Positions 8,655 through 17,500 are shown, numbered from the stretch's first letter. The stretch is 64,000 bases of DNA from Pseudoxanthomonas sp. X-1 (GCF_020042665.1 NZ_CP083376.1:3632001-3696000), one strand, 5' to 3'. The notes: generated by a model not told the origin, from the letters alone. Translations and numbers: made by a program.

Positions 8655-9304
8655 GCGCGACGGCGTCCGCATCGGCGCTGCTGGCGGCGCCGGACGCGGT
8701 CGTCGCCCCCGCCGACACGCTGCCGGCATCGGCCGCCGCCAGTCCGCAGAGCGAAGGCCATGCGCCGGCGAGTCCGGCGCCGGCGGCGGCCACCAGCGTC
8801 CCGGCCTCTTCTGCGCCGGCAACGGCCAACCAGTCGTCCGCCGCCGCGCTGCCGGCCAACGTCGAGGCCGGGGCCGCGGCCACCGCGCAGCCGGTCAAAC
8901 AGTTCACCGTGCCCGGCCGCCCCGCCGCGCAGGCCACCACCACCCAGATCGGCGCGCCCGCGGGCACTCCGGCCGGCGGCGCGGGCGTGGGCAGCATCGG
9001 CGGCGCGGTGCTCGCCCTGGTCCTGGTGGTCGGCCTGATCCTGGTGCTGGGATGGCTGGCCAAGCGCATGCCCGGCATCGGCGGCGCCAGCAATCCGGCG
9101 CTGAAGGTGGTCGGTTCGCTGTCGCTGAGCCCGCGCGAGCGCGTGGTGGTCGTGGCGGTCGGCGACACCCAGCTGGTGCTGGGCACCGGCGCCGGCGGCA
9201 CGCGCGTGCTGCACCAGCTCGACACCCCGCTGCCGATTCCCCAACCCAAAGCGCCGCCTGCCTTCGCCCAGGTGCTGGCGCAGCACTTCGGTAAGAAATC
9301 ATGA
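8651..9304 (+). CDS. fliO: Flagellar biosynthesis protein FliO
   Basis: FliO is a small membrane protein that helps assemble the FliP ring of the export gate. The GTG start overlaps fliN. The 217-residue product is longer than usual because of a ~110-residue Ala/Pro/Thr-rich N-terminal stretch of low complexity. One membrane helix follows (GAVLALVLVVGLILVLGWLA, about 118-137), then a cytoplasmic domain with VVGSLSLSPRERVVVVAVGD, typical of FliO. It overlaps fliP by 4 bases. Confidence 0.9.
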   Translation: MSATASASALLAAPDAVVAPADTLPASAAASPQSEGHAPASPAPAAATSVPASSAPATANQSSAAALPANVEAGAAATAQPVKQFTVPGRPAAQATTTQIGAPAGTPAGGAGVGSIGGAVLALVLVVGLILVLGWLAKRMPGIGGASNPALKVVGSLSLSPRERVVVVAVGDTQLVLGTGAGGTRVLHQLDTPLPIPQPKAPPAFAQVLAQHFGKKS

Positions 9305-10140
9305 GCCGTTCGCGTTCGCGCCTGATGTCGCTGCTGGCCCTGCTGCTCCTGGGTCTGGCGCTGGCCGGCGGCGCCCTGGCCCAGCAGGCCGCCGCGCCCG
9401 CGGCGCCGGCCCCCGCCCCCGCCGCTTCGCAGAACAACCTGCCCAGCGTCACCGACCTGGCCGGCCAATCGCTGCCGCAGGTCAACGTCGGCCAGGTCGG
9501 CGGCGAAAAGGTCAGCATGCCGCTCCAGGTGCTGCTGCTGATGACCAGCATCACGCTGCTGCCGGCGGCGCTGCTGGGCATGACCGCCTTCACACGCGTC
9601 ATCATCGTGCTGGGCCTGCTGCGCCAGGCGCTGGGCACCGGCCAGACGCCCTCCAACCAGGTGCTGCTGGCGCTGGCCCTGTTCCTGACCTTCATGATCA
9701 TGACGCCGGTGTTCGACGCGTCCTGGACCCACGGCATCGCGCCGTACCTGGACAAGACGATGGACTTCAAGACCGCCTGGGGCGCGGCGATCGAGCCGTT
9801 CCGCGGCTTCATGCTGGCCCAGGTGCGGCAGAACGACCTGATGACCTTCGCCACCCTCTCGCACACCGGGCCGTATGCCAACCCGCAGGACGTGCCATTC
9901 GGCGTGCTGGCCGCGTCGTTCCTGACCAGCGAACTGAAGACCGCGTTCGAGATCGCCTTCCTGATCTACATCCCGTTCGTGATCATCGACCTGGTGGTGG
10001 CCAGCGTGCTGATGTCGATGGGCATGATGATGCTCTCGCCGATGCTGATCTCGGCCCCGTTCAAGATCCTGCTGTTCGTGCTGGTCGATGGCTGGGTGCT
10101 GGTGGTGGGATCGCTGGCGTCCAGCTTCAATCCGTTTTGA
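9301..10140 (+). CDS. fliP: Flagellar type III export gate protein FliP
   Basis: FliP is the main subunit of the FliPQR export gate. The 279-residue protein has an N-terminal signal peptide ending near ALAQ (about residue 27). The conserved FliP body follows, with TAFTRVIIVLGLLRQALGT and a C-terminal membrane part ending PFKILLFVLVDGW. It overlaps fliO. Unlike the common fliP-fliQ-fliR arrangement, the next flagellar gene starts 1.15 kb later, because a nuclease gene and repeats stand in between. Confidence 0.97.
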   Translation: MSRSRSRLMSLLALLLLGLALAGGALAQQAAAPAAPAPAPAASQNNLPSVTDLAGQSLPQVNVGQVGGEKVSMPLQVLLLMTSITLLPAALLGMTAFTRVIIVLGLLRQALGTGQTPSNQVLLALALFLTFMIMTPVFDASWTHGIAPYLDKTMDFKTAWGAAIEPFRGFMLAQVRQNDLMTFATLSHTGPYANPQDVPFGVLAASFLTSELKTAFEIAFLIYIPFVIIDLVVASVLMSMGMMMLSPMLISAPFKILLFVLVDGWVLVVGSLASSFNPF

Positions 10141-10286
10141 TGGGGTTGAAGCAAGGGCTTTAGCAGTCATCCGTTCGGATGATCGGGTTCTGTTTCCTTG
10201 CCTTATTCGTTCTGATCAGGGGCCGCACCGGGCTGACCCGGTGGGTTGGGACTTCAGCTTGTTCTGAAGGCTCCCCGCGAAGAGCG

Positions 10287-10464
10287 ACCCCTCCCCCTCA
10301 GCCGCTAGCCGCGACTTCAAGCTCCCCTTGTCCTACGGCCAAAGGGAGAGGGCAAAAGCGAGCCAAGCGCTTCTCCGCGACGGCAAGATCAAGCGATCTA
10401 TCGCCGCCCGCATGACCGGCTCCCTCCCTTTCGCGAAGCGAAGGGGAGGGCTGGGGAGGGGTTA
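10287..10464. repeat. Palindromic intergenic repeat, CCCCTCCCC family
   Basis: The element is bounded by ACCCCTCCCC (10287-10296) and GGGGAGGGGT (10454-10463) in inverted orientation, with inner hairpins such as CCCTCCCTTTCGC facing GCGAAGGGGAGGG. Its left ~90 bases are clearly related to 25389-25475 (shared pieces GCGAAGAGCG, CGCTAG.CGCGA, CCTACGGCCAA). It lies between fliP and the satellite array. A non-autonomous MITE or REP-like element is the likely nature; no transposase is present. Confidence 0.7.
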
Positions 10465-10465
10465 C

Positions 10466-10666
<201 letters not shown>

Positions 10667-10673
10667 ACCCACA

Positions 10674-10994
10674 TCAGCCCCCCAACCCCAGCGCCCGCAG
10701 GATGTCCTCCAGCACCGCGTCGGTCCGCTGCAGCACGTCGTCGTTCCAGTAGCGCACTACGCGATAGCCCGCCGCATTGAGCGCCCGCGTCCTCGCCGCA
10801 TCGGCCTTCAGCTGTTGGGCGTGCTGCCCGCCGTCGAGTTCGATAACCAGCCCCATCGCCGGCGCCGCGAAATCGGCGATGTAGCCGGCGATCGGCATCT
10901 GGCGCCTGAACTTCACTCCGGCCAGTCGCCCACCGCGCACGCGTTGCCAGAGGCGGTGTTCGGCCTCGGTCGGCGTGTGGCGCGGGGCATCCAT
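10674..10994 (-). CDS. DUF559 domain endonuclease-like protein
   Basis: The 106-residue product belongs to the DUF559 family, small single-domain proteins with the Vsr/PD-(D/E)xK nuclease fold. Visible family features are the N-terminal TEAEHRLWQRVRGGRLAGVK, then KFRRQMPIAGYIADF, the acidic strand VIELDGGQHA and the C-terminal GYRVVRYWNDDVL. The start is set at the ATG at 10994, just before DAPRHTPTEAEH; the frame is open further up but not conserved-looking. It lies antisense between fliP and fliQ, flanked by a satellite and palindromic repeats. No cellular function is established; nuclease activity is inferred from the fold. Confidence 0.85.
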   Translation of the reverse strand: MDAPRHTPTEAEHRLWQRVRGGRLAGVKFRRQMPIAGYIADFAAPAMGLVIELDGGQHAQQLKADAARTRALNAAGYRVVRYWNDDVLQRTDAVLEDILRALGLGG

Positions 10995-11062
10995 GCCTGA
11001 GCTCCTTCGTTGGTCATTACAGATTAATGCGACGTAGGAACAGCAAAAAAGCGGAAATGCGG

Positions 11063-11206
11063 AAAAGCTCACCCCTCCCCAGCCCTCCCCTTCGCTCGCG
11101 AAAGGGAGGGGGCCAGTTCATGCGCGATGTAAGGATGGCTGGGCTGCGCTCTTGCCCCTCTCTTTGGCCGCAGGCCAAGGGGAGGGCCGGGGAGGGGTTA
11201 GCTTTT
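11063..11206. repeat. MITE-like 144-bp element with 28-bp inverted ends
   Basis: The left end AAAAGCTCACCCCTCCCC... (11063-11090) and the right end ...GGGGAGGGGTTAGCTTTT (11179-11206) are inverted copies matching at 26 of 28 positions. Inner hairpins are present on both sides (CCCTCCCCTTCGC with GCGAAAGGGAGGG, and TTGGCC with GGCCAA). It contains no gene. It belongs to the same CCCCTCCCC family as the copy at 10287-10464, so the DUF559 gene is bracketed by two family members. Confidence 0.75.
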
Positions 11207-11218
11207 GCTCCTGCTTTC

Positions 11219-11236
11219 CAGGCACGCGCCTTGCAG
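11219..11236 (+). promoter_or_regulatory. Sigma-54 promoter for fliQR-flhBA
   Basis: GGCACGCGCCTTGCA at 11221-11235 matches GGCAC-N5-TTGCA with correct GG-to-GC spacing. It lies 56 bases upstream of the fliQ ATG and 13 bases past the end of the MITE-like element. It would let fliQ, fliR, flhB and flhA be transcribed independently of fliL-P. Confidence 0.78.
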
Positions 11237-11291
11237 TCTTGTCGGCATTCGCCGGAAACCCGGCGCCGCACGCGCTTCGCCCGACACGGCC

Positions 11292-11561
11292 ATGACCCCC
11301 GAAACCGCCCTCACCGAAATCTCCCGCGGCCTGGAAATCGCCCTGGTCCTGGGCGCACCGCCGCTGCTGATGGTGCTGGTGGTCGGCGTGGTCGTGGGCA
11401 TCGTGCAGGCGGCCACGCAGATCAACGAGGCCACCATCGCCTTCGTGGTCAAGGCGCTGGCGCTGGTGGCCACGCTGGCGATCGCCGGCAACTTCCTGCT
11501 GGGGCGGTTGACCGCCTTCACCATCGACCTGTTCCACCGCATCCCGCAGCTGATCGGCTGA
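11292..11561 (+). CDS. fliQ: Flagellar type III export gate protein FliQ
   Basis: FliQ is an 89-residue two-helix membrane subunit that packs around FliP/FliR in the export gate. The ATG at 11292 gives the standard N-terminus MTPETALTEISRGLEIAL, followed by two hydrophobic segments around ATQINEATIAFVVKALAL. The open frame reaches further upstream to 11205, but that part crosses the sigma-54 promoter. fliR follows after 19 bases. Confidence 0.96.
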   Translation: MTPETALTEISRGLEIALVLGAPPLLMVLVVGVVVGIVQAATQINEATIAFVVKALALVATLAIAGNFLLGRLTAFTIDLFHRIPQLIG

Positions 11562-11580
11562 CGGCGTCAGGCACGCGACG

Positions 11581-12369
11581 ATGGATGCCGTCACCCTGAC
11601 CACGTCCACCGGCGTGGACCTGTTCGGCCTGCTGGCCACGGTGCTGTGGCATGCGCTGCGCATCGGCGCGGCGTTCCAGGTGCTGCCGGTGATCGGCGGA
11701 CGCACGCTGCCGGCGCGGGTGCGCCTGATCCTGGTGCTGGCGCTGTCGGCCACGCTGTCCACCGTGCTGCCCGCCGCGCCGCCGCTGGCGATCGATTCGG
11801 CCACGGTGCTCTCCGTGCTGCGCGAGTCCACCGTCGGCATCGCGATCGGGCTGGTGCTGCGCCTGGCCTTCGAGGCCGGGCAGCTGGCCGGCGAACTGGT
11901 CTCCCAGGGCATGGGCCTGTCGTTCGCGACCCTGGCCGACCCGCTGTCCGGCGCGTCCTCGCCGGTGCTCTCGCAGTGGTTCTTCCTGGTGTTCTCGCTG
12001 CTGTTCTTCACCTTCGACGGCCACCTGGCGCTGATCAGCCTGCTGGCCGGCAGCTATTCCAGCCTGCCCATCGGCGCGGCCCTGCCCGACACCCATGCGG
12101 TGCTGTCGGCGGTGCCGGATTTCTTCGGCGCCGCGCTGCGCGCCGGGGTGCTGCTGGCGCTGCCGGTGATCATGGCGCTGCTGGCGGTGAACATCGCCTT
12201 CGGCGTGCTCTCGCGCGCGGCCCAGCAGCTCAACCCCATGCAGATCGGTCTGCCGGTCTCGCTGCTGGTCGGCCTGGTGCTGCTGATGCTGTTGGCACGC
12301 CAGCTGCAGGCGCCGGTGCAGGCGCTGTTCGACCAGGCCTTCGCCGCCGCCCGCGCGATCACGGGCTGA
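11581..12369 (+). CDS. fliR: Flagellar type III export gate protein FliR
   Basis: FliR is the single-copy subunit completing the FliP5Q4R1 gate. The 262-residue protein is strongly hydrophobic with several membrane segments. It shows conserved FliR landmarks such as AFEAGQLAGELVSQGMGLSF (about 99-118) and the C-terminal INIAFGVLSRAAQQLNPMQI-like block (here VNIAFGV). It sits between fliQ and flhB with short gaps, so a single transcript is expected. Confidence 0.96.
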   Translation: MDAVTLTTSTGVDLFGLLATVLWHALRIGAAFQVLPVIGGRTLPARVRLILVLALSATLSTVLPAAPPLAIDSATVLSVLRESTVGIAIGLVLRLAFEAGQLAGELVSQGMGLSFATLADPLSGASSPVLSQWFFLVFSLLFFTFDGHLALISLLAGSYSSLPIGAALPDTHAVLSAVPDFFGAALRAGVLLALPVIMALLAVNIAFGVLSRAAQQLNPMQIGLPVSLLVGLVLLMLLARQLQAPVQALFDQAFAAARAITG

Positions 12370-12384
12370 CCAGGACGCCAGACG

Positions 12385-13554
12385 ATGAGCGAAGACCAGG
12401 AAGACCGCACCGAATTACCCACCGAAAAACGCCTGCGCGAGGCCCGCGAGAAGGGCAACGTCCCGCGCTCGCGCGAGCTGGCCAACGTGGCGGTGCTGGG
12501 CTGCGCGGTGATCGCGCTCAAGGTCAGCGCCGGCCACATCGGCGCGGTCAGCCGCGACTGGATGCGCGGGGCGCTGCAGCTGGACCGGGCCATGCTCGAC
12601 GCGCCCGAACGCCTGCTGCCGCACGCCGCCTCGCTGGCCGTGGCGCTGTTCAAGCCGATGCTGCCGCTGCTGGCCGCCGCGCTGGCCGCCTGCCTGATCG
12701 CGCCGGCGATCATGGGCAGCCTGCGCTTCACCAGCCAGGCGCTCAAGCCGGATTTAAGCCGGCTCAACCCGATGGCCGGCATCGGCCGCATGTGGGGCAA
12801 GGAAAGCCTGGCCGAGCTGCTGCGCTCGCTGCTGCGCGTGGGCCTGATCGGCGGCATCGGGACCTGGATGGTCTACCGCGCCTTCAAGGCGCTGCTGGGC
12901 ATGCCGCAGGCCTCGCTGGAGCAGTCGGTGGCCGGCGGCGTGCAGATGGCCATGACCACCCTGCTGGCGATGATCGGCGCGCTGGGCGCGCTGGCCCTGC
13001 TGGACGTGCCCTGGCAGCACTACCAGCACCGGGCGCGGCTGAAGATGACCAAGCAGGAGATCAAGGACGAGTTCAAGGAGGCCGAGGGCAACCAGGAGGT
13101 CAAGGCGCGCGTGCGCCAGGTCGCCATGCAGATGTCCAAGCGTCGGATGATGGAGGCGGTGCCATCGGCCGACGTGATCCTGATGAACCCCACCCACTAC
13201 GCGGTGGCGCTCAAATACAAGGCCGACGCCGGCATGCGCGCGCCGGTGGTGGTGGCCAAGGGCGTGGACGAGACCGCCATGGCGATCCGCGACCTGGCCG
13301 AGGCGCACCGCATCGCCGTGGTCGAGGCGCCGCCGCTGGCACGCGCCTTGTACAGGCAGGCCCAGGTCGATCAGGAAATCCCGGTGAAGCTCTACGCCGC
13401 CGTTGCCCAGGTGCTGTCTTACGTCTACCAGCTGCGCGCCTGGGCGCCGGGCCGTGGCCCGATGCCCGCGCTGGCGCCCATCGATGCCGGTCCCGAAGGC
13501 GCGGTGGACTACGACCCCCACGCCGGGGAGATCGCCAAGGAACCGTCGCCGTGA
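12385..13554 (+). CDS. flhB: Flagellar export switch protein FlhB
   Basis: FlhB is the export-gate protein that changes substrate specificity after FliK signals hook completion. The 389-residue product opens with the typical EDQEDRTELPTEKRLREA, has four membrane segments, and carries the self-cleavage motif NPTH at residues 268-271, intact. The cytoplasmic linker KMTKQEIKDEFKEAEGNQ is also conserved. The C-terminal tail is slightly extended. It overlaps flhA by 4 bases. Confidence 0.97.
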   Translation: MSEDQEDRTELPTEKRLREAREKGNVPRSRELANVAVLGCAVIALKVSAGHIGAVSRDWMRGALQLDRAMLDAPERLLPHAASLAVALFKPMLPLLAAALAACLIAPAIMGSLRFTSQALKPDLSRLNPMAGIGRMWGKESLAELLRSLLRVGLIGGIGTWMVYRAFKALLGMPQASLEQSVAGGVQMAMTTLLAMIGALGALALLDVPWQHYQHRARLKMTKQEIKDEFKEAEGNQEVKARVRQVAMQMSKRRMMEAVPSADVILMNPTHYAVALKYKADAGMRAPVVVAKGVDETAMAIRDLAEAHRIAVVEAPPLARALYRQAQVDQEIPVKLYAAVAQVLSYVYQLRAWAPGRGPMPALAPIDAGPEGAVDYDPHAGEIAKEPSP

Positions 13555-15632
13555 GCGCGCAGCCGGGTCGGTTCTCCGTCGATGGGCTGATGGGCGCGGT
13601 GCGCTCGGGCGCGGCCGCGCCGCTGGTGGTGGTGGCCATGCTGGCCATGGTCATCGTGCCGCTGGCGCCGTTCGTGCTGGACGGGCTGTTCACGATCAAC
13701 ATCGCCCTGTCGCTGGTGGTGCTGCTGGCGGTGGTCTACGTGCGCCGCCCGCTGGAGTTCTCGATCTTCCCCAGCGTGCTGCTGCTGGTCACCCTGCTGC
13801 GCCTGGCGCTCAACGTCGCCTCCACCCGCGTCGTGCTGCTGCACGGCCACAAGGGCCCGGGCGCGGCAGGCCATGTGATCGAGTCCTTCGGCCAGTTCGT
13901 GATCGGCGGCAGCTTCGCGGTGGGCATCGTGGTGTTCGCGATCCTGACCATCGTCAACTTCGTGGTGGTGACCAAGGGCGCCGGGCGCATCTCCGAGGTG
14001 TCGGCGCGCTTCATCCTCGACGCGCTGCCCGGCAAGCAGATGGCCATCGACGCCGACCTCAACGCCGGCCTGCTGACCCGCGAGGAGGCCAAGGCCCGCC
14101 GCCAGGAAGTGCGCGAGGAGGCCGACTTCTACGGCTCGATGGACGGCGCCAGCAAGTTCGTGCGCGGCGACGCCATCGCCGGCATCCTGATCCTGGCGAT
14201 CAACATCATCGGCGGCCTGCTGATCGGCGTGCTCCAGCACGACATGTCCTTCGCCGACGCGCTGCGCACCTACACCCTGCTGGCCATCGGCGACGGCCTG
14301 GTCGCCCAGCTGCCGGCGCTGCTGATCGCCACCGCCGTGGCGATGCTGGTCACCCGCTCCACCGGCGAGCAGGACATGGGCGCCACGGTGTCCAGGCAGG
14401 TCTTCGGGCATCAGCGCGCGCTGACCATCGCGGCGCTGCTGCTGGGCCTGATCGGCGTCATCCCGGGCATGCCCAACGTGCCGTTCCTGATCCTGGCGGC
14501 CGTGCTGGGCTATGCGGCCTGGCGGCTGCACAAGCGTCGCCTGGCCGCGCCGCAGGAAGACGCCGCGGCCGCTGCCGCGGCCGCCACGCCGGCCAGCAAT
14601 GCCGAGCTGAGCTGGGACGAGATCCGCCCGGTCGAGCCGCTGGCCCTGGAAGTGGGCTACAAGCTGATCGCGCTGGTGGACAAGAACCAGGGCGGCGAAC
14701 TGCTGGCGCGCCTGAAGGGCGTGCGCCGCAAGCTGACCCAGGACCTGGGCTTCCTGATTCCCGCCGTGCACGTGCGCGACAACCTGGAGCTGGCCCCGGG
14801 CCAGTACCGCGTGCTGGTCCACGGCGTGCCGCTGGCCACCGGCGACATCCATCCCGACCGCGAGCTGGCGCTGGACCCGGGCCGCGTGTTCGGCGCGCTG
14901 GACGGCATCCCCGGCAAGGACCCGGCCTTCGGCCTGGATTCGACCTGGATCCTGCCCGCCCAGCGCGCGCATGCCGAGTCGCTGGGCTATACCGTGGTCG
15001 ACGCAGCCACCGTGGTGGCCACCCACTTGTCGCACCTGATCCGCGAGCGTGCCGCCGAACTGCTGGGCCTGGAAGAGGTGCAGCAGCTGCTGGCCACGCT
15101 GGGCCGCGGCGGCAACGCCAAGCTGGTCGAGGACCTCACGCCCAAGCTGCTGCCGCTGTCGGTGGTGGCCAAGGTGCTGCAGTCGCTGCTGGCCGACAAG
15201 GTGCCCCTGCGCCAGATCCGCCAGATCGTCGAGACCCTGCTCGAGCACGCCGTGCACACCCAGGACCCGGCGCAGCTGACCGCCGCGGTGCGCGTGGCGC
15301 TGGGCCGCTTCATCGTCCAGGAGCTCAACGGCATGGCCGACGAACTGCCGGTGTTCACCCTGGCCCCGCAGCTGGAGCGGGTGATGCAGGACTCGGTCAG
15401 CGGCCAGGGCGGCGCCCTGGAGCCCGGCCTGGCCGAGCGCATCCACCAGAACCTGAGCCAGTGCGTGACCCAGCAGGAAAGCAAGGGCGAACCGGCCGTG
15501 CTGCTGGTCCCCGGCAACGTGCGCGCCGCCATCGCCCGCCTGGTCCGCCACAGCGTGCCTTCGCTGTCGGTGCTGGCCTACTCGGAGGTGCCGGAGGACA
15601 AGCGTCTCAGGTTGGTCGGGGCGGTGGGTTGA
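13551..15632 (+). CDS. flhA: Flagellar export gate protein FlhA
   Basis: FlhA forms the nonameric ring that receives substrate-chaperone complexes and couples export to proton motive force. The GTG at 13551 overlaps the flhB stop and gives 693 residues, the usual size. Eight membrane segments fill the first ~330 residues, including the conserved loop GRISEVSARFILDALPGKQ and EADFYGSMDGASKFV. The cytoplasmic domain follows (SWDEIRPVEPLALEVGY onward), with a short Ala-rich linker near 340. A repeat-filled gap of 263 bases separates it from flhF. Confidence 0.97.
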   Translation: MSAQPGRFSVDGLMGAVRSGAAAPLVVVAMLAMVIVPLAPFVLDGLFTINIALSLVVLLAVVYVRRPLEFSIFPSVLLLVTLLRLALNVASTRVVLLHGHKGPGAAGHVIESFGQFVIGGSFAVGIVVFAILTIVNFVVVTKGAGRISEVSARFILDALPGKQMAIDADLNAGLLTREEAKARRQEVREEADFYGSMDGASKFVRGDAIAGILILAINIIGGLLIGVLQHDMSFADALRTYTLLAIGDGLVAQLPALLIATAVAMLVTRSTGEQDMGATVSRQVFGHQRALTIAALLLGLIGVIPGMPNVPFLILAAVLGYAAWRLHKRRLAAPQEDAAAAAAAATPASNAELSWDEIRPVEPLALEVGYKLIALVDKNQGGELLARLKGVRRKLTQDLGFLIPAVHVRDNLELAPGQYRVLVHGVPLATGDIHPDRELALDPGRVFGALDGIPGKDPAFGLDSTWILPAQRAHAESLGYTVVDAATVVATHLSHLIRERAAELLGLEEVQQLLATLGRGGNAKLVEDLTPKLLPLSVVAKVLQSLLADKVPLRQIRQIVETLLEHAVHTQDPAQLTAAVRVALGRFIVQELNGMADELPVFTLAPQLERVMQDSVSGQGGALEPGLAERIHQNLSQCVTQQESKGEPAVLLVPGNVRAAIARLVRHSVPSLSVLAYSEVPEDKRLRLVGAVG

Positions 15633-15639
15633 AGGAGCC

Positions 15640-15814
15640 GGGATTCGGGATTGGGGATTCGGGATTCGGCGGCATCTCTGACGCGCGCATGACGTGCCTC
15701 GTCTCTTGAGCGGCTGGAGCAAGCCAAGCCTGTAAAAGCAAACGCCACGACCTGCCCCAATCCCCAATCCCCAATCCCCAATCCCCAATCCCCAATCCCG
15801 AATCCCCAATCCCC
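15640..15814. repeat. Inverted 7-mer array (GGGATTC/G ... CCCCAAT)
   Basis: Four 7-mers GGGATTC/GGGATTG stand at 15640-15667, and eight 7-mers CCCCAAT (one CCCGAAT) stand at 15755-15810. The second set is the complement of the first, so the region can fold into a large imperfect hairpin with an 87-base spacer. Related elements occur at 32791-32881 and 54409-54502. It lies in the flhA-flhF gap just before the flhF promoter. Confidence 0.85.
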
Positions 15815-15823
15815 GCCCCACCC

Positions 15824-15841
15824 ACGGCACAACTCCTGCAT
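15824..15841 (+). promoter_or_regulatory. Sigma-54 promoter for flhF-flhG-fliA
   Basis: GGCACAACTCCTGCA at 15826-15840 has the GG and GC doublets at the right 12-base offset and one departure (CTGCA for TTGCA). It ends about 55 bases upstream of the flhF ATG and directly follows the 7-mer array. Confidence 0.65.
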
Positions 15842-15895
15842 GAGTCCATCCAAGCGCGATGCCGGAGGGCCGGCAGCGCCGGAGACCACCGCCCG

Positions 15896-17500
15896 ATGAA
15901 CATCAAGAGTTTCGTTGCCAGCGACATGCGCACCGCGCTGCGGATGATCCGCGACGCGCAGGGCCCCGACGCGGTGATCCTGTCCAGCCGGCCGGTGGCC
16001 GGCGGCATCGAAGTGGTCTCGGCCACCGGGTACGACCAGGCCGCGCTGGCCCGCGCCATGCGCGCGGTGGGCGCGGATCCGGCCGACGCCAGCCCGGCCG
16101 CGCTGTCGGCGCTGGCCCAGCAGCAGCTGCCCGCCGGGATCCCGGCATCCGTCGGAATCCCGGCACCGGCTGCGCCCCTCCCGCCGGTCGCCGCGGCCCC
16201 GCAGCCGCCGGCCGCGCAGTCCGATCCGGCCGCCGCCTTCGCCGCGGCGTTGCACCAGGCCCGCCCCGAAGCCAGCGGCTCCGACTCGCTGCTGGCCCGC
16301 GCCCGCGCCCGTCTGCGCGGACAGCCGGCCGAACCCGCGCCGACCGCCGCGCCGGCGCCGGAGCGCCCCGCCGCCCCCGAAGCCACCGCCCAGGTCGACG
16401 TGCAGGACTTCGCCGCCGCCCTGCGCGCGCGCCTGGCCGAGAGCGAGGCCCAGGCCACCGTCACCCTGGACATGACCCGCCCCGCGCAGCCGATCAACGC
16501 GGCGCCCGTGGCCCCGGCCGCCGCTGCGCGCGTCGAGGCGCCGGTCGAACCCGCCCGCCCCGCCCTGTCGGTGGTGCCCGGCGTCGAGATGGACCCCGCC
16601 ATCGTCGCCATGCGCGAGGAGATGGCCCGCATGCGCGCGCTGATGGAGGCGCAGATGGAGCAGCTCGCGCTCGAGCGCCTGCGCGGTTCGCCGGCACGCG
16701 CGGCCGCCTTCGACGCCCTGACCGGCTACGGCTGCGAACAGGCCCTGGCCCAGGCCGTGGCCCTGCGCGTGGATCCGTCGCTGCCGCTGGCCGAGGTCGG
16801 CGCGGCGATGCTGGCCGAACTGGCCGACAGCCTCACCGTCTGCGCCAGCGAGACCATCGACGAAGGCGGCGTGATCGCCCTGGTCGGCCCGACCGGCGCC
16901 GGCAAGACCACCACCGCGGCCAAGCTGGCCGCGCGCTTCGCCGCCCGCCACCGCGCCCGCGACGTGGCCCTGATCACCACCGACTGCGAGCGCCCCGGCG
17001 CGCACGAGCAGCTGCAGGCCTACGGCCGCCGGCTCGGCATCACCGTGTGCGAGGCGCGCGGCATCGGCGGCCTGCAGCTGGCGCTGGAGCAGCTGGCCGA
17101 CTATCCGCTGGTGCTGGTGGACACCACCGGCTACGCGCCGACCGACCGCGCACTGTTCAACCAGATCCTGTGGCTGCGCGCGACCACCAAGGTGCGCAGC
17201 CTGCTGGTGCTGCCGGCCAACGGCCATGCCCAGGACATGGGCGAGGTCATCCGCCGCTATCGCCCGGCCGCGCCGGAAGGGCTGATCCTGACCAAGCTGG
17301 ACGAGACCGGCTACCTGGGCAGCGCCCTGTCGGTGGCCGCGCGCACCGCCATGCCCATCGCCTACACCACCAACGGCCAGCGCATCGACAGCGACATCGA
17401 CGCCGCCGACGCCGCCGCCATCGCCCAGGCGATGGAAAGCGCGCGCCGCAGCAGCGATGTGGCCACCCACGGCATCGAGACCCGCCATGCAGTCGCCTGA
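15896..17500 (+). CDS. flhF: Flagellar placement GTPase FlhF
   Basis: FlhF is an SRP-type GTPase that sets the polar site of flagellar assembly. The 534-residue protein has the basic N-terminus MNIKSFVASDMRTALRMI and a long Ala/Pro-rich linker. The NG GTPase follows, with P-loop GPTGAGKTTTAAKL near residue 330, DTTGY near 408 and TKLDETG near 466. GGAG lies 11 bases before the ATG. It overlaps flhG, its antagonist, by 14 bases. This pair indicates polar flagella. Confidence 0.96.
   Translation: MNIKSFVASDMRTALRMIRDAQGPDAVILSSRPVAGGIEVVSATGYDQAALARAMRAVGADPADASPAALSALAQQQLPAGIPASVGIPAPAAPLPPVAAAPQPPAAQSDPAAAFAAALHQARPEASGSDSLLARARARLRGQPAEPAPTAAPAPERPAAPEATAQVDVQDFAAALRARLAESEAQATVTLDMTRPAQPINAAPVAPAAAARVEAPVEPARPALSVVPGVEMDPAIVAMREEMARMRALMEAQMEQLALERLRGSPARAAAFDALTGYGCEQALAQAVALRVDPSLPLAEVGAAMLAELADSLTVCASETIDEGGVIALVGPTGAGKTTTAAKLAARFAARHRARDVALITTDCERPGAHEQLQAYGRRLGITVCEARGIGGLQLALEQLADYPLVLVDTTGYAPTDRALFNQILWLRATTKVRSLLVLPANGHAQDMGEVIRRYRPAAPEGLILTKLDETGYLGSALSVAARTAMPIAYTTNGQRIDSDIDAADAAAIAQAMESARRSSDVATHGIETRHAVA

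Noticed and set aside
13509..15830. 773-codon - strand open frame antisense to flhA
   Set aside because: FlhA is fully supported on the + strand. The antisense product is His/Gln/Asp-rich with no domain.
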